A model generated the notes under the pieces. The model did not search any database. It was not told the DNA's origin and saw nothing but the letters and a program-made list of their open reading frames with translations. From positions 4,712,001 to 4,776,000 of the forward strand of contig NZ_CP114013.1 of the NCBI RefSeq assembly GCF_028416635.1: a DNA stretch of 64,000 bases, given 5' to 3'. Source of the stretch: Baekduia alba. Its GTDB lineage: Bacteria; Actinomycetota; Thermoleophilia; Solirubrobacterales; Solirubrobacteraceae. Every line of letters starts with the position of its first letter. Position 1 is the first letter of the stretch. This document shows positions 31,731 to 40,432 of the stretch, one piece after another. Both the position numbers and the translations under genes were made by a program.

Positions 31731-32697
31731 GCGGAGGGCTGGCGGCAGCGCCGTCGTCATCCCTGCGGCGGCGCTTCATCTCATACAACTTGCTATCGGC
31801 CGTCGCCAGCGCGCTGTCCAGCGTCGCGCCGCGCGGCCACGCCGCGGTGCCCGCCGACCACGTCATGGCATGCGCCGCACGCAGGCGCTCGACGAGGTGC
31901 TCGGCGCCGTCCTCGGACGTCGCGGGCAGCAGCAGCGCGAACTCGTCGCCGCCGTGGCGGGCCAGGATGTCGGCGGGGCGCAGTGCGTCCTGCCACGCAT
32001 GCGCGAGCTCGCCGAGCAGACGGTCGCCGGCCGCGTGGCCGTCGCGGTCGTTGATGGCCTTGAAGTCGTCGAGGTCGATCAGGACGACCGCGAGGTCGGC
32101 GCCGGTGCGCGCGGCCAGCTCGTGCTCGCGCTCGGCGGCGGTGATGAACGCGCGCCGGTTGAGCAGGCCGGTCAGGTGGTCGGTCTCGGCCTGGCGGCGC
32201 ACGCGCTCGCTCAGCCGCGACAGCGCCATGCCCGACGCCCACACGGTCGCCGACACGAGCAGCCAGCCGGTCAGCACCTCGTCCAGCCCGGTCGCCAGCA
32301 GCCCGGCGCCGAAGCCGACCGTGATCAGCGCCGCGTGCGCGCGCGTCGCGTTGTAGGACAGGAACAGGCCGCTGTAGACCGTGATCCACACGTAGGCGTA
32401 TCCGGCGAGCATCGCGCCGCCGGTCGTCGACGAAGCGCCGACGAGCACGCTGGTGATCACGATGACCGCCGCGACCGTGACGGCCAGGACGTCGTGCGTG
32501 GCCCGCGGGCCGGCGACGAACAGGCCGGCGGCGATGACGACGCCGACCCACGTCAGGACGACGAGCAGCGTCACCGGGCGGCCGGGCGCGACCGGGAACG
32601 CCGCGCTGAACGAGCACGCGGCGGCAGCCACGAGGGTCAGCAGCGCCAGCGAGCGCACCTCGGGCGGCGCGGCGGCGGCACGGCGCGGCGTCCTCAT
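31708..32697 (-). CDS. membrane-bound diguanylate cyclase (GGDEF)
   Basis: A 329-residue protein. About six membrane helices occupy residues 15-155, a form of sensor with little periplasmic part. The GGDEF domain follows (about 168-315): DHLTGLLNRRAF, and the active-site GGDEF at 249-253. The inhibitory I-site RxxD (RPAD, 240-243) lies exactly five residues before it, so product inhibition is likely. It makes cyclic di-GMP; a c-di-GMP-I riboswitch lies at 41.8 kb. It overlaps pepT tail to tail by 23 bp. Confidence 0.92.
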   Translation of the reverse strand: MRTPRRAAAAPPEVRSLALLTLVAAAACSFSAAFPVAPGRPVTLLVVLTWVGVVIAAGLFVAGPRATHDVLAVTVAAVIVITSVLVGASSTTGGAMLAGYAYVWITVYSGLFLSYNATRAHAALITVGFGAGLLATGLDEVLTGWLLVSATVWASGMALSRLSERVRRQAETDHLTGLLNRRAFITAAEREHELAARTGADLAVVLIDLDDFKAINDRDGHAAGDRLLGELAHAWQDALRPADILARHGGDEFALLLPATSEDGAEHLVERLRAAHAMTWSAGTAAWPRGATLDSALATADSKLYEMKRRRRDDDGAAASPPPTPRLPA

Positions 32698-32708
32698 CCG
32701 TCAGAGAC

Positions 32709-33593
32709 CTACCCGGTCCGTTGCTGGACTCCTCCTGATCGTGGCGCGCTCGCGGAAGGGTTGGCGAGGCTTGCCCAGAGATGGAGCGTCGCGAAGCTGC
32801 GCAGGGGCGCCCAACGTGGCGCGTCGGCGGTCGTCGCGCCGAGGAGCCCCAAGGCCTTGAGGATCGCGACGTCGGTCGGCAGGAAGACGTCGGGGTCGCC
32901 GAGGCGCAGCGCGACGTAGGCCGCGGTCCAGGGCCCGACGCCCCACAGGTCGATCAGGTCGGCGGCCTGCGCGGGCGCGGTGAGCGGCGGGTCGGCGGCG
33001 CCCAGGCCCTGGAGCGTGCGGATCCGCGAGCGCGGCATCGGGAACGCGTCGGCGGGCGCGGCGGCGAGCGCCTCCGGGGTCGGCAGCAGGCGGGTCAGCG
33101 CGGGGTCGCCGGTATCGGCCAGCTCCTCCCCCAGCCGCTCGGTGATCCGGCCGGCCAGGACGCGCGCCGCCGCGACGCTGATCTGCTGGCCGAGGATCGC
33201 GCGCACCGCGACCTCGAAGCCGCTGGCCGCGCCGGGCACCCGCAGGCCGGGCCGCGCCCGGACCAGCGGGCCGAGGATCGCGTCGGCCCCGAGGCCGTGG
33301 CGCACCGCGCCCGGGTCCTGGTCCAGGCCGAAGAGCGCCCGGGCGATGGCGACGGCCGTGGGTCGGTCGGCGGGGTCGGTCAGGCGCCCGGAGAGCGTGA
33401 CCGCGTCGCCGGTCGCGGCGACCGTGAGCGCGACGACCGCCGGCCCGCCGGGGAGCGCGAGCGTCCGCCGGTACGTGTCGCCCTCGACGACCTCCACGCC
33501 CGGGATCGCGCGCGCGGCGAGGAAGGCCAGCACGGCGCGGCCGTCGAACGGCGCGGTGGTGGCGAGCTGCGCGCGCACGGTGCCGAAACGCAC
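32709..33593 (-). CDS. alkA: DNA-3-methyladenine glycosylase 2 (AlkA)
   Basis: A 294-residue AlkA with the N-terminal AlkA_N domain (about 1-110), the HhH-GPD domain, the hairpin LIDLWGVGPWTAAY (213-226) and catalytic Asp241 in LPTDVAIL. It excises alkylated bases. The N-terminal Ada module often fused to it is absent. GTG start 33593. Runs in the same direction as the MerR gene but with a 20-bp gap to it; the MerR gene is upstream of it. Confidence 0.9.
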   Translation of the reverse strand: MRFGTVRAQLATTAPFDGRAVLAFLAARAIPGVEVVEGDTYRRTLALPGGPAVVALTVAATGDAVTLSGRLTDPADRPTAVAIARALFGLDQDPGAVRHGLGADAILGPLVRARPGLRVPGAASGFEVAVRAILGQQISVAAARVLAGRITERLGEELADTGDPALTRLLPTPEALAAAPADAFPMPRSRIRTLQGLGAADPPLTAPAQAADLIDLWGVGPWTAAYVALRLGDPDVFLPTDVAILKALGLLGATTADAPRWAPLRSFATLHLWASLANPSASAPRSGGVQQRTG

Positions 33594-33613
33594 GCGAGAC
33601 CCGCGCCGTGAGG

Positions 33614-34318
33614 TCAGCGCTCGCCGGCCTGCCGGCGCAGCTCGGCCAGCAGCAGCTTGGAGTGCATCGCGCCGAGCAGCTCGCGCAGCGGGTCGGCGCC
33701 CGAGGCGATGATGTCGGCCGCGCGGTCGGGCTCGACCTCGCCGGCCAACCGCCCCAACATGGTCGCGATCTCCTCCTCGACCAGCGGCTGCAGGGCCTCG
33801 CGGTAGCGCAGCGTGTCGTAGACGGTGAAGCCCAGCGTCTCGTCGTAGCCGCCGGCGCGGAAGCGCACCATCGCCTCGACGATCGCGACGTCGTCGGCGT
33901 CGTAGCCGCGGGCGTTGGGCGTCAGCACGCCGATCTCGGCCAGCCGCTCGAGCACGTTCTCGGGCAGGTCGTAGCGGCGCTTGATCTCCGCCGGGCTCAC
34001 GCGCGCCGACTCGCGCTGCTCCAGCGCGCGCTCGAGGATCTTGTCCTCCAACTCGACCAGCGCGAGCGCCCGGTCGGGGTCGGTGTCCAACATCCCCTTG
34101 ATCACCTTCAGCGGCATGAAGCGGTCTTCCTGCAGCCGCTTGATCAAGGTGATGCGCTCGACGTAGGCCGGCGGGTAGTAGGCCATGTTGCGCGACGTGC
34201 GCACCACGCCCTCGCCGTCGCCGAGCAGCCCCTCGCGGAGGTAGTGCTTGATCGTGCCCGCCGAGACGCCGGAGCGCTGGGCGAGCTCGCTCATCTTGAG
34301 GAGGCCGTTGTCGTTCAC
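33614..34318 (-). CDS. MerR family transcriptional regulator
   Basis: A 234-residue MerR protein. The winged helix is MSELAQRSGVSAGTIKHYLR (about 9-28) with the second half RNMAYYPPAYVERITLIKRL. The C-terminal domain has a long helix and no metal cysteines, unlike metal-sensing members. GTG start 34318 overlaps the CaiB stop (GTGA); a start at MSEL (34294) is also possible. It is the third gene of the BKACE-CaiB operon, so it may sense a metabolite of that pathway. Confidence 0.88.
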   Translation of the reverse strand: MNDNGLLKMSELAQRSGVSAGTIKHYLREGLLGDGEGVVRTSRNMAYYPPAYVERITLIKRLQEDRFMPLKVIKGMLDTDPDRALALVELEDKILERALEQRESARVSPAEIKRRYDLPENVLERLAEIGVLTPNARGYDADDVAIVEAMVRFRAGGYDETLGFTVYDTLRYREALQPLVEEEIATMLGRLAGEVEPDRAADIIASGADPLRELLGAMHSKLLLAELRRQAGER

Positions 34319-35553
34319 GGTTGGGCCAGGAAGCTGCTTCCGGTCGCGACGGAGGCGGCGGTGGCGACGGCGCCGTCCTCGACGAGCTGAGCGATCTCCT
34401 CGGGGGCGAAGCCGGCCTGCGCCAGCACCTGCTCGGTGTGCTCGCCCAGCGCCGGGCCGCCGGAGCGCACCCGCCCGGGCGTGCGCGACAGCTTGACCGG
34501 CATGCCCAACCCCTTCACCTTGCCCGCGCCGGGCTGCTCGAACTCGATCACCATCTCTCGCGCGCGCACGAGCTCGGACTCCAGCGCCTCCTCGACCTCG
34601 AGCACCGGCTCCAGGCAGCAGTCGTGCGCGTCGGCGAACGCGGCCCACTCGTCGCGCGTGCGCTGGAGGAAGATCGCCTCGACCTCGGCGTGCGCGGCGC
34701 TGCCCGGCCGCTCGAACTGCTTCTCCACCAGGTCGGGCCGCTCGACGCCCGCGCACCAGGCGGCGAAGAACTTCGGCTCCAGCGCGCCGAGCGTCACCCA
34801 GCCGTCCGCGCACCGGTACGGGCGGTAGCAGAGCAGCGAGCCGCTGAGCAGCTCCGAGCCGCGGCGCGGCCGCTCGCCCGCCGCGAACACGCGCGCGGCG
34901 ACCATCGCCAGCCACGACAGCGCGCCGTCGAACATCGAGACGTCGACGAGCTGGCCCTCGCCGCTGCGGTCGCGCTCGCGCAGCGCGGCGAGGATCCCGA
35001 ACGCGGCCATCAGCGCGCCGCCGCCGAGGTCGGCGATCTGGCCGCCGGCCTGGAGCGGCGGGCCGTCGGCGTCGCCGCTGATCGCCAGGACGCCGTTGAG
35101 CCCCAGGTAGTTCATGTCGTGGCCCGAGCGCGCGACGTTGGGCCCCGTCAGGCCGTAGCCGGTGATCGCGCAGTAGACGAGCCTGGGGTTCTCCTGCCTG
35201 AGCCGCTCGTAGCCGACGCCGAGGCGGTCGAGCACGCCCGGGCGGAAGGACTCCAGCAGCACGTCGGCGTCGCGGGCGAGCCGCAGCAGCACGTCGCGGC
35301 CGGCCGCGCTCTTGAGGTCGATCCGGACCGACCGCTTGCCGCGGTTCAAGGACAGGAACAACGCGCCCTTCGCCGTCTCCTCCGCGCCCTCGAACGCCGG
35401 CGGCGACCAGCGGACGTAGTCGCCCATGCCGGTGTCCTCGACCTTGATGACGTCGGCGCCGAAGTCGGCGAGCAGCAGCGAGCAGAACCCGCCGGGCAGC
35501 AGCCGGCTCAGGTCCAGCACCTTGAGCCCTTCGAACGGCAGAGCACCGGTCAC
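34315..35553 (-). CDS. CaiB/BaiF family CoA transferase
   Basis: A 412-residue family III CoA transferase. LPFEGLKVLDLSRLLPGGFC is the N-terminal signature, FLSLNRGKRSV and SGHDMNYLGLNG are typical, and the catalytic aspartate is in GGQIADLGGGAL. It moves CoA between acids (the closest relatives include alpha-methylacyl-CoA racemases). GTG start 35553 overlaps the BKACE stop (GTGA), so the operon is tightly coupled. It works with the upstream beta-keto acid cleavage enzyme in CoA-dependent acid catabolism. Confidence 0.9.
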   Translation of the reverse strand: MTGALPFEGLKVLDLSRLLPGGFCSLLLADFGADVIKVEDTGMGDYVRWSPPAFEGAEETAKGALFLSLNRGKRSVRIDLKSAAGRDVLLRLARDADVLLESFRPGVLDRLGVGYERLRQENPRLVYCAITGYGLTGPNVARSGHDMNYLGLNGVLAISGDADGPPLQAGGQIADLGGGALMAAFGILAALRERDRSGEGQLVDVSMFDGALSWLAMVAARVFAAGERPRRGSELLSGSLLCYRPYRCADGWVTLGALEPKFFAAWCAGVERPDLVEKQFERPGSAAHAEVEAIFLQRTRDEWAAFADAHDCCLEPVLEVEEALESELVRAREMVIEFEQPGAGKVKGLGMPVKLSRTPGRVRSGGPALGEHTEQVLAQAGFAPEEIAQLVEDGAVATAASVATGSSFLAQP

Positions 35554-36503
35554 GACGAGGACTCCGCGCCCGCGGGAGCGAGCCCCTGGGCGAGCGGCCG
35601 CCCGGAACCTCGCCCCCTGGGCGGGCGTTCCGCGAGCCCCAGCAACGCGCGCGCCTCCTCGACGGTGGCCGGCCGGCGCCCCGCGTCCTCGGTCATCTGC
35701 CGCGCCTTGGCGATCAGCTCGCCGTTGGACGTGGCCATCGCGCCGTCGGGCAGGTACAGGTTGTCCTCCAGCCCGACGCGGATCGAGCCGCCCAGCGACA
35801 GCGCCGCGGCCAGCAGCGTCCACTGCACGCGCGAGATCCCGATGACGCCCCAGTGGGCGTCCAGGCCCTGGCCCGCCCAGGCCAGGTTCTCGGCCATCGC
35901 GGCGAGGTTGCGCGCGGTCGGCGGGACCCCGCCGACGACGCCCATGACGAAGTCCGCGTGCAGCGGCCCTTCCAACAGCCCCATGTCGATCAGCGGGCGC
36001 AGCGAGCCGACGTGGCCGAGGTCGAAGCACTCGTGCTCGGGCTTGATCCCGAGCTCTTTCATGGCCTTCAACAACTCGATGATCTCGTCGAACGGGTTCG
36101 GGAAGACCGTCGAGAACACGAAGTCCTTGCGCCGCGCCGAGTACTTGGCGTAGTTCATGGACCCCATGTTGAGCGCGGCGACCTCCGGCGGGCACGCGCG
36201 CAGGTAGGCGATGCGCTGCTCGACGCTGACGCCGATCGTGCCGGTGGAGAAGTTGAGGATCGCGGCGTCGCCGACCTCGGCCCGGATCGCGTCGTGGATC
36301 GCGGTGAAGTCCTCGCTCTCGTAGCTCGGCGTCCCGTCGGGCCTGCGCGCGTGGATGTGGATGTGCACGCCGCCCTCGTCCACGATCCGCCGCGCCTCGG
36401 CGGCGTACTCGTCGGGCGTGTACGGGATCGCCGGGCACTGGTCGCGGTTGGCCAGCGCGCCGGAGATGGCGCAGGTGATGACGACGGGATCCTCGAGGCT
36501 CAA
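35550..36503 (-). CDS. beta-keto acid cleavage enzyme (BKACE, former DUF849)
   Basis: A 317-residue TIM-barrel enzyme. It cleaves a beta-keto acid with acetyl-CoA to give acetoacetate and a CoA ester. [11 protein letters not shown] carries the zinc-binding histidines, LNFSTGTIG and GSMNYAKY are family segments. The preferred start is TTG 36503, giving [17 protein letters not shown]; a GTG at 36542 lies inside the shared operator and adds residues with no family match. First gene of the BKACE-CaiB-MerR operon. Confidence 0.88.
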   Translation of the reverse strand: MSLEDPVVITCAISGALANRDQCPAIPYTPDEYAAEARRIVDEGGVHIHIHARRPDGTPSYESEDFTAIHDAIRAEVGDAAILNFSTGTIGVSVEQRIAYLRACPPEVAALNMGSMNYAKYSARRKDFVFSTVFPNPFDEIIELLKAMKELGIKPEHECFDLGHVGSLRPLIDMGLLEGPLHADFVMGVVGGVPPTARNLAAMAENLAWAGQGLDAHWGVIGISRVQWTLLAAALSLGGSIRVGLEDNLYLPDGAMATSNGELIAKARQMTEDAGRRPATVEEARALLGLAERPPRGRGSGRPLAQGLAPAGAESSS

Positions 36504-36526
36504 GGCTCGCTCGCTCCAAAGGTGGA

Positions 36527-36544
36527 AAGTGGGACGTGCCACTT
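36527..36544. promoter_or_regulatory. acyl-CoA regulon operator, BKACE operon copy
   Basis: AAGTGGGACGTGCCACTT is an 18-bp palindrome with two symmetric G/G mismatches. It is 24 bp upstream of the BKACE start and nearly the same as the sites at 56.4 kb and 59.4 kb. Location overlaps the expected promoter. Confidence 0.6.
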
Positions 36545-36588
36545 CCTACTCTGCCGCATCGCGCGGCGGCGAGCAACCCTCGCGCGGG

Positions 36589-37896
36589 CTAGCTGCGCCG
36601 CGTCACGGAGCGGCCGGTCCAGTCGGACTGGATCCGGACCTTCAGCCCACTCGTGCCGAGCACGCTCGGCAGCGCCAGCCGGTATGTCCCGCTGCCGGTC
36701 GTCCGCAGCGTCGCGCGGTAGCGCAGCGTCGTGCCCTGGTAGGCCCGGACGACGTACATGTCGGCCACCGAGCCGGTCCCGGACAGCACCAGGTGCCGGC
36801 CGCTGCGGCGCAGGCGCGCGGTCGGCCGGGTCAGCGCGCCGGTCCGCGGATGGAGCAGGGCCCTGCGAGCCGCGGTGAACGACGGCTTGCGCTTGTCCGC
36901 ACGATCGAGCAGGCCGAACTGGTAGGCGGTGCTCTGGTCGCGCAGCATGTACATCGTCGCCCCGGCGATCCACGGGGTCCGGGCAACGGCGCGGTAGACG
37001 TCGGCGACCCCGCGCGCCTGCTGGGCGAGCGTCACGCACGGATGGTCGGCCAGGAACTTGGGGCCGCCCTTGCGCAGGCAGCTCGTCCAGCCGAACTCGG
37101 TCAGCCACAGCGGCTTGTCGTCGCCGTTCGCCGTCTGGACGGCGTGCGTGGTCTTCAGCGCCAGCAGCGGCAAGTCGTAGAAGTGCACGGCGAGGCCGTC
37201 GTAGGAGCCCTTGGCGCCGGCGGCGTACATCGCCTTCAGCCACGCGCCGTTGGTCCCGACGAACGAGCCGGCGAGCACGGGCAGCAGCGGGTTGGCCTGC
37301 TTGAGCGGCGCGTAGACCGCCTTCATCAGCGCGACGTAGCGCTTGACCTTGTCCGGGCCGGCCCAGTACTTCTCGTTGGACTGGTCCGGCTCGTTCCAGA
37401 TCTCGAACGCCGCGAGCGCGGCGCCGTAGCGCGTGGCCAGGAACGTCGCGGCCTGGACGTAGGTCTGCGGATCGGTGGGCCCGTAGCGCGTAACCTCGAA
37501 GGTGTTCGACCCGCGCGCGGCGCAGTCGGGCTTCCGCGGCGCCGACGACGCCCAGCAGGGCGAGCGGTCGAGGAAGACGAGGCTCTTGATCCCGCGCTGC
37601 GCGGCGCCCTGGATCGTGCGATCCAGCTTGGCCAGGTAGTCCGGGTCGTAGGCGCCCTGGGCGTGCGGCTCCAGCGCGCTCCAGTCGACCTCCACGCGCA
37701 GCGTGTTGGCGTGCACGGCGGAGGCCGCCGCGACCTGGTTGGCGATCCGCGCCTGCGGCGTGGACGCCGTGACGCTGTCGATCTGCGCGCCCAGGGGCTT
37801 GGCGGCGTGAGCGGCAGGTGCGAGGGCGAGCGCGGCCGCTGCCACGACCCCGGCCAGCATGCGCCCCTGCCCGGGCCGGGAAGACGTGATCTTCAA
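36589..37896 (-). CDS. secreted clan-A glycoside hydrolase-like protein
   Basis: A 435-residue exported protein. Signal peptide (about 1-31) ends LAPAAHAA. The TIM barrel has EIWNEPD with the acid/base glutamate and LWLTEFGW with the nucleophile glutamate, as in GH39/PslG-type enzymes. About 90 C-terminal residues form a beta-sandwich-like domain. Start TTG 37896; ATG 37860 would give a shorter signal peptide. PslG-type enzymes trim exopolysaccharide, and the gene borders the polysaccharide locus. A distant relative is the lipoprotein at 15.8 kb. Confidence 0.82.
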   Translation of the reverse strand: MKITSSRPGQGRMLAGVVAAAALALAPAAHAAKPLGAQIDSVTASTPQARIANQVAAASAVHANTLRVEVDWSALEPHAQGAYDPDYLAKLDRTIQGAAQRGIKSLVFLDRSPCWASSAPRKPDCAARGSNTFEVTRYGPTDPQTYVQAATFLATRYGAALAAFEIWNEPDQSNEKYWAGPDKVKRYVALMKAVYAPLKQANPLLPVLAGSFVGTNGAWLKAMYAAGAKGSYDGLAVHFYDLPLLALKTTHAVQTANGDDKPLWLTEFGWTSCLRKGGPKFLADHPCVTLAQQARGVADVYRAVARTPWIAGATMYMLRDQSTAYQFGLLDRADKRKPSFTAARRALLHPRTGALTRPTARLRRSGRHLVLSGTGSVADMYVVRAYQGTTLRYRATLRTTGSGTYRLALPSVLGTSGLKVRIQSDWTGRSVTRRS

Positions 37897-37982
37897 AGCA
37901 CGCGTCAGGATACAACGCGATGCTCCGACGTCCGGAGGGTCGAATCCGCTCTGACGCCCGGACCGATTACCCTCCGCCGGCC

Positions 37983-38777
37983 GTGGTCGACCTCCATTGC
38001 CACATCCTGCCCGGCCTGGACGATGGCCCGGCCACGCTCGACGACGCTCTGGAGCTCGCCCGCGCGACGCTCGCGGCCGGCGTGACGATGGTCTGCGCGA
38101 CCACCCACGTCTCGCCCACCTTCCCGACGCAGGCCGCGGCCATCCACGAGGGCGTCGCGCAACTGCGTGACGCGCTCGAGCAGCGCGGCATGCCCCTGAC
38201 CCTGCGGCCCGGCGCGGAGGTGGCGCTGGAGATGCTGGCCGAGCGCGACGACGACGAGCTCGCCGCGCTGCGCCTCGGCCGTGGTCGCTTCCTGCTGCTG
38301 GAGGCGCCGCTCACCTCCCGCGCCGGCGACGCGGAGCCGTCGGTGATCACCGCCCAGGAGCGGGGCTTCCGCGTCGTGCTGGCCCACCCGGAGCGCAGCC
38401 CGCAGTTCCAGCAGAACCCCGAGAACCTGCGCCGCCTGGCGGCACGCGGCGTCCTGATGTCGGTGACCGCCAGCTCGTTCTCCGGGCGCTTCGGCGAACC
38501 CGCGGCCAAGCTCGCCGAGCTGCTGCTCCGCGAGGGCCTCGTGCACGACATCTGCAGCGACATGCATGACCTCGCCGGCCGGCCGCCCGGCATCGCGGGG
38601 CCGATCGCGGAGTCCGGGGACCTCGGGCGGCTCATCGCCCCGCACCTCGGCTGGTTCGCCGAGGCCATGCCCCGCGCGATCCTGACGGGCACCCGGTTCC
38701 CCGGCGCCCCGCTCACCGAGGCCTTCGCCGAGTCCCGGGTCGGCCGCATGCGCCGGCGCTTCAGGCCCGGCGGCTGA
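37983..38777 (+). CDS. CpsB/CapC-type tyrosine-protein phosphatase (PHP fold)
   Basis: A 264-residue metal-dependent phosphatase. VVDLHCHILPGLDDGP is the family start; ATTHVSP, RPGAEVAL, ILAHPERS-like AHPERSPQ and ICSDMHD are further metal-binding motifs of the PHP fold. It removes phosphate from the BY-kinase that controls polysaccharide chain length; a Wzz/BY-kinase is at 45.8 kb. GTG start 37983 fits the family; ATG 37920 is an alternative. TACCCT at 37968-37973 may be its -10 box. Overlaps the convergent glycosyltransferase by 17 bp. Confidence 0.85.
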   Translation: MVDLHCHILPGLDDGPATLDDALELARATLAAGVTMVCATTHVSPTFPTQAAAIHEGVAQLRDALEQRGMPLTLRPGAEVALEMLAERDDDELAALRLGRGRFLLLEAPLTSRAGDAEPSVITAQERGFRVVLAHPERSPQFQQNPENLRRLAARGVLMSVTASSFSGRFGEPAAKLAELLLREGLVHDICSDMHDLAGRPPGIAGPIAESGDLGRLIAPHLGWFAEAMPRAILTGTRFPGAPLTEAFAESRVGRMRRRFRPGG

Positions 38778-39924
38778 CCAGCTCCCGGTACAGCGCCTCG
38801 AGGCGCCGGACCTGGACGCCGACGTCGTACTCGGCGCGCTGGCGCTCCTGCGCGCGCGCCCCGAGCCGCTGCGCGCGCGCGGGATCGTCGAGCAGGTCGG
38901 CGACCGCCGTCCCGAACGCCTGCGGATCGCGTGGCTCGACGAGCACGCCCGCCGCGCCGCCGGCCAGCAGGTCGGGCGTGCCGCCGACGGAAGTGGCGAC
39001 GATCGGGCGACCCAAGGCCATGTACTCGATGATCGCGAGCGACGAGCCCTCGAACGTCGAGGAGTTGACGGCGACGTCGAACGCCGCGGCGGCCGCCGCG
39101 CCGCCCTCCTGGAAGCCGGGCAGCAGCACGCGGTCGCCGAGGCCGAGCTCGTCGACCAGGCTCCGCAGCGCGTCGCCCTCCTCGCCGTCGCCCAGGATCG
39201 CCAGCCGCGCCTCCGGGTGGCGGGCCACGACCGTGGCGTGCGCGCGGATCAGCGTGCCGAAGTCCTTCTGCGGGCGCAGCAGCCCGACGCTGCCGATCAG
39301 CGGCGCGCCGGCCGGGACGCCGAGCTGGGCGCGGAGGTCGACCACCGGCGCGGCCGGCGGCGCGATGCCGTTGGGCAGCACGCGGATCGCCGCGGCCGGG
39401 ATGTGCTCGCGCTCGAGCATCTGGCGGCGGTCCTGCTCGGAGACGGCGAGGAATGCGTCGGACGCGGCCGCGACGACCCAGCGGTCGGCGAGCTTGCGCA
39501 GCGGCCGGCCCTCGTAGGACCACGTGTGCTCGTGGGCCACGAACGCCGTGCGCGGCGCGATCCGCGTCCACAGCGCCGCCCACAGGTTCGGCCCGAACAG
39601 GTGCGAGTGGACGACGTCGACGTCGCCGCGGCGCAGCAGCCGCGCGAACGGCCGCCACGACTGGACGTCGTAGCGGCTGGTGCCCTCCAGCGTGACGACT
39701 CGCACGCCGTCCGCCCGCAGCCCGGCGACGACGCGCTCCTGGCTCTCGCGCTCGCGCGAGCCGGGCTCCAGGCGCCGGTAGACGACCAGCGTGCGCCGGA
39801 ACGCGTCGGGGTCCAGCCCGCGCAGCAGCTCGACCGCGAGGACCTCGGCACCGCCGATCTCGGCGACCACGTCGATGAGCGTCACCACATGGAGCCTGCG
39901 GGCGTCTGACGCCGTGCTCTGCAC
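38761..39924 (-). CDS. GT4 family glycosyltransferase
   Basis: A 387-residue GT-B glycosyltransferase. VTLIDVVAEIGGAE at the N-terminus is the acceptor-side glycine loop; GSVGLLRPQKDFG and EGSSLAIIEYMALGRPIVA are the nucleotide-sugar site with the conserved glutamates. It adds a sugar to a growing polysaccharide repeat unit. GTG 39924 is the best start (GTG 39888 is possible). It diverges from the acyltransferase remnant and overlaps the CpsB-type gene at the 3' end. Confidence 0.87.
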   Translation of the reverse strand: MQSTASDARRLHVVTLIDVVAEIGGAEVLAVELLRGLDPDAFRRTLVVYRRLEPGSRERESQERVVAGLRADGVRVVTLEGTSRYDVQSWRPFARLLRRGDVDVVHSHLFGPNLWAALWTRIAPRTAFVAHEHTWSYEGRPLRKLADRWVVAAASDAFLAVSEQDRRQMLEREHIPAAAIRVLPNGIAPPAAPVVDLRAQLGVPAGAPLIGSVGLLRPQKDFGTLIRAHATVVARHPEARLAILGDGEEGDALRSLVDELGLGDRVLLPGFQEGGAAAAAAFDVAVNSSTFEGSSLAIIEYMALGRPIVATSVGGTPDLLAGGAAGVLVEPRDPQAFGTAVADLLDDPARAQRLGARAQERQRAEYDVGVQVRRLEALYRELVSRRA

Positions 39925-39928
39925 TACG

Positions 39929-40432
39929 GTGCTTTGGTCATGGGCAGCGGGACGGATCGCCGAGTTGGATGCGGTGCGTGGGCTCGCCGCCGTCTGCGTG
40001 GTGCTCGGCCACCTGACGCTCGCGCTGCCCGCGGTCGACGGTGCCAGCCGCGTGAACGGCTTCACCTTCTGGAACGTGGCACTCTACAGCCCGCTTCACA
40101 TGGTCTTCGCCCAGCACGTGCTGCTGGTCAGCCACTGCCGCGACGACGCGCAGTACGTCCCGGTCATCTGGTCGCTGAGCGACGAGAGGCGCATCTCGCT
40201 CGCGTTCCCGCTCCTGATCGCCGCCGTCGCGGCGTTCGGGTGGTGGCGCTGCGTCGTCGCGTCGGTCGTGCTGACCGCGGTCGGCGTGCCGATGCGCACG
40301 ATCGTGCTGCTGGCGATCGTGCACCGGTTCGACGACGTCGCGCTCGGCTAGCTGCTGGTCGCGACGTTCGCCGTCTCGATCGCGGTCGCCGACGTGATGC
40401 AGCCCGGCGTCGAGCGGCCGGCTAGCGCCGGG
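39929..40432 (+). pseudogene. acyltransferase_3 (OafA-like) remnant with internal deletion and in-frame stop
   Basis: The start keeps RIAELDAVRGLAAVCVVLGH, the family's first motif with its histidine. After HMVFAQHVLL the sequence jumps to PVIWSLSDERRISLAFPLL, missing the central region. A TAG at 40349-40351 stops the frame, yet the same frame goes on to FAVSIAVADVMQPGVERPAS, the usual C-terminal end of this family. It overlaps the beta-helix gene. This once O-acetylated a surface polysaccharide; now it cannot. Confidence 0.75.

Noticed and set aside
36504-36542. GTG at 36542 as the BKACE start
   Set aside because: It lies inside the shared operator, and the added residues match no family sequence. 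TTG 36503 fits the family N-terminus.
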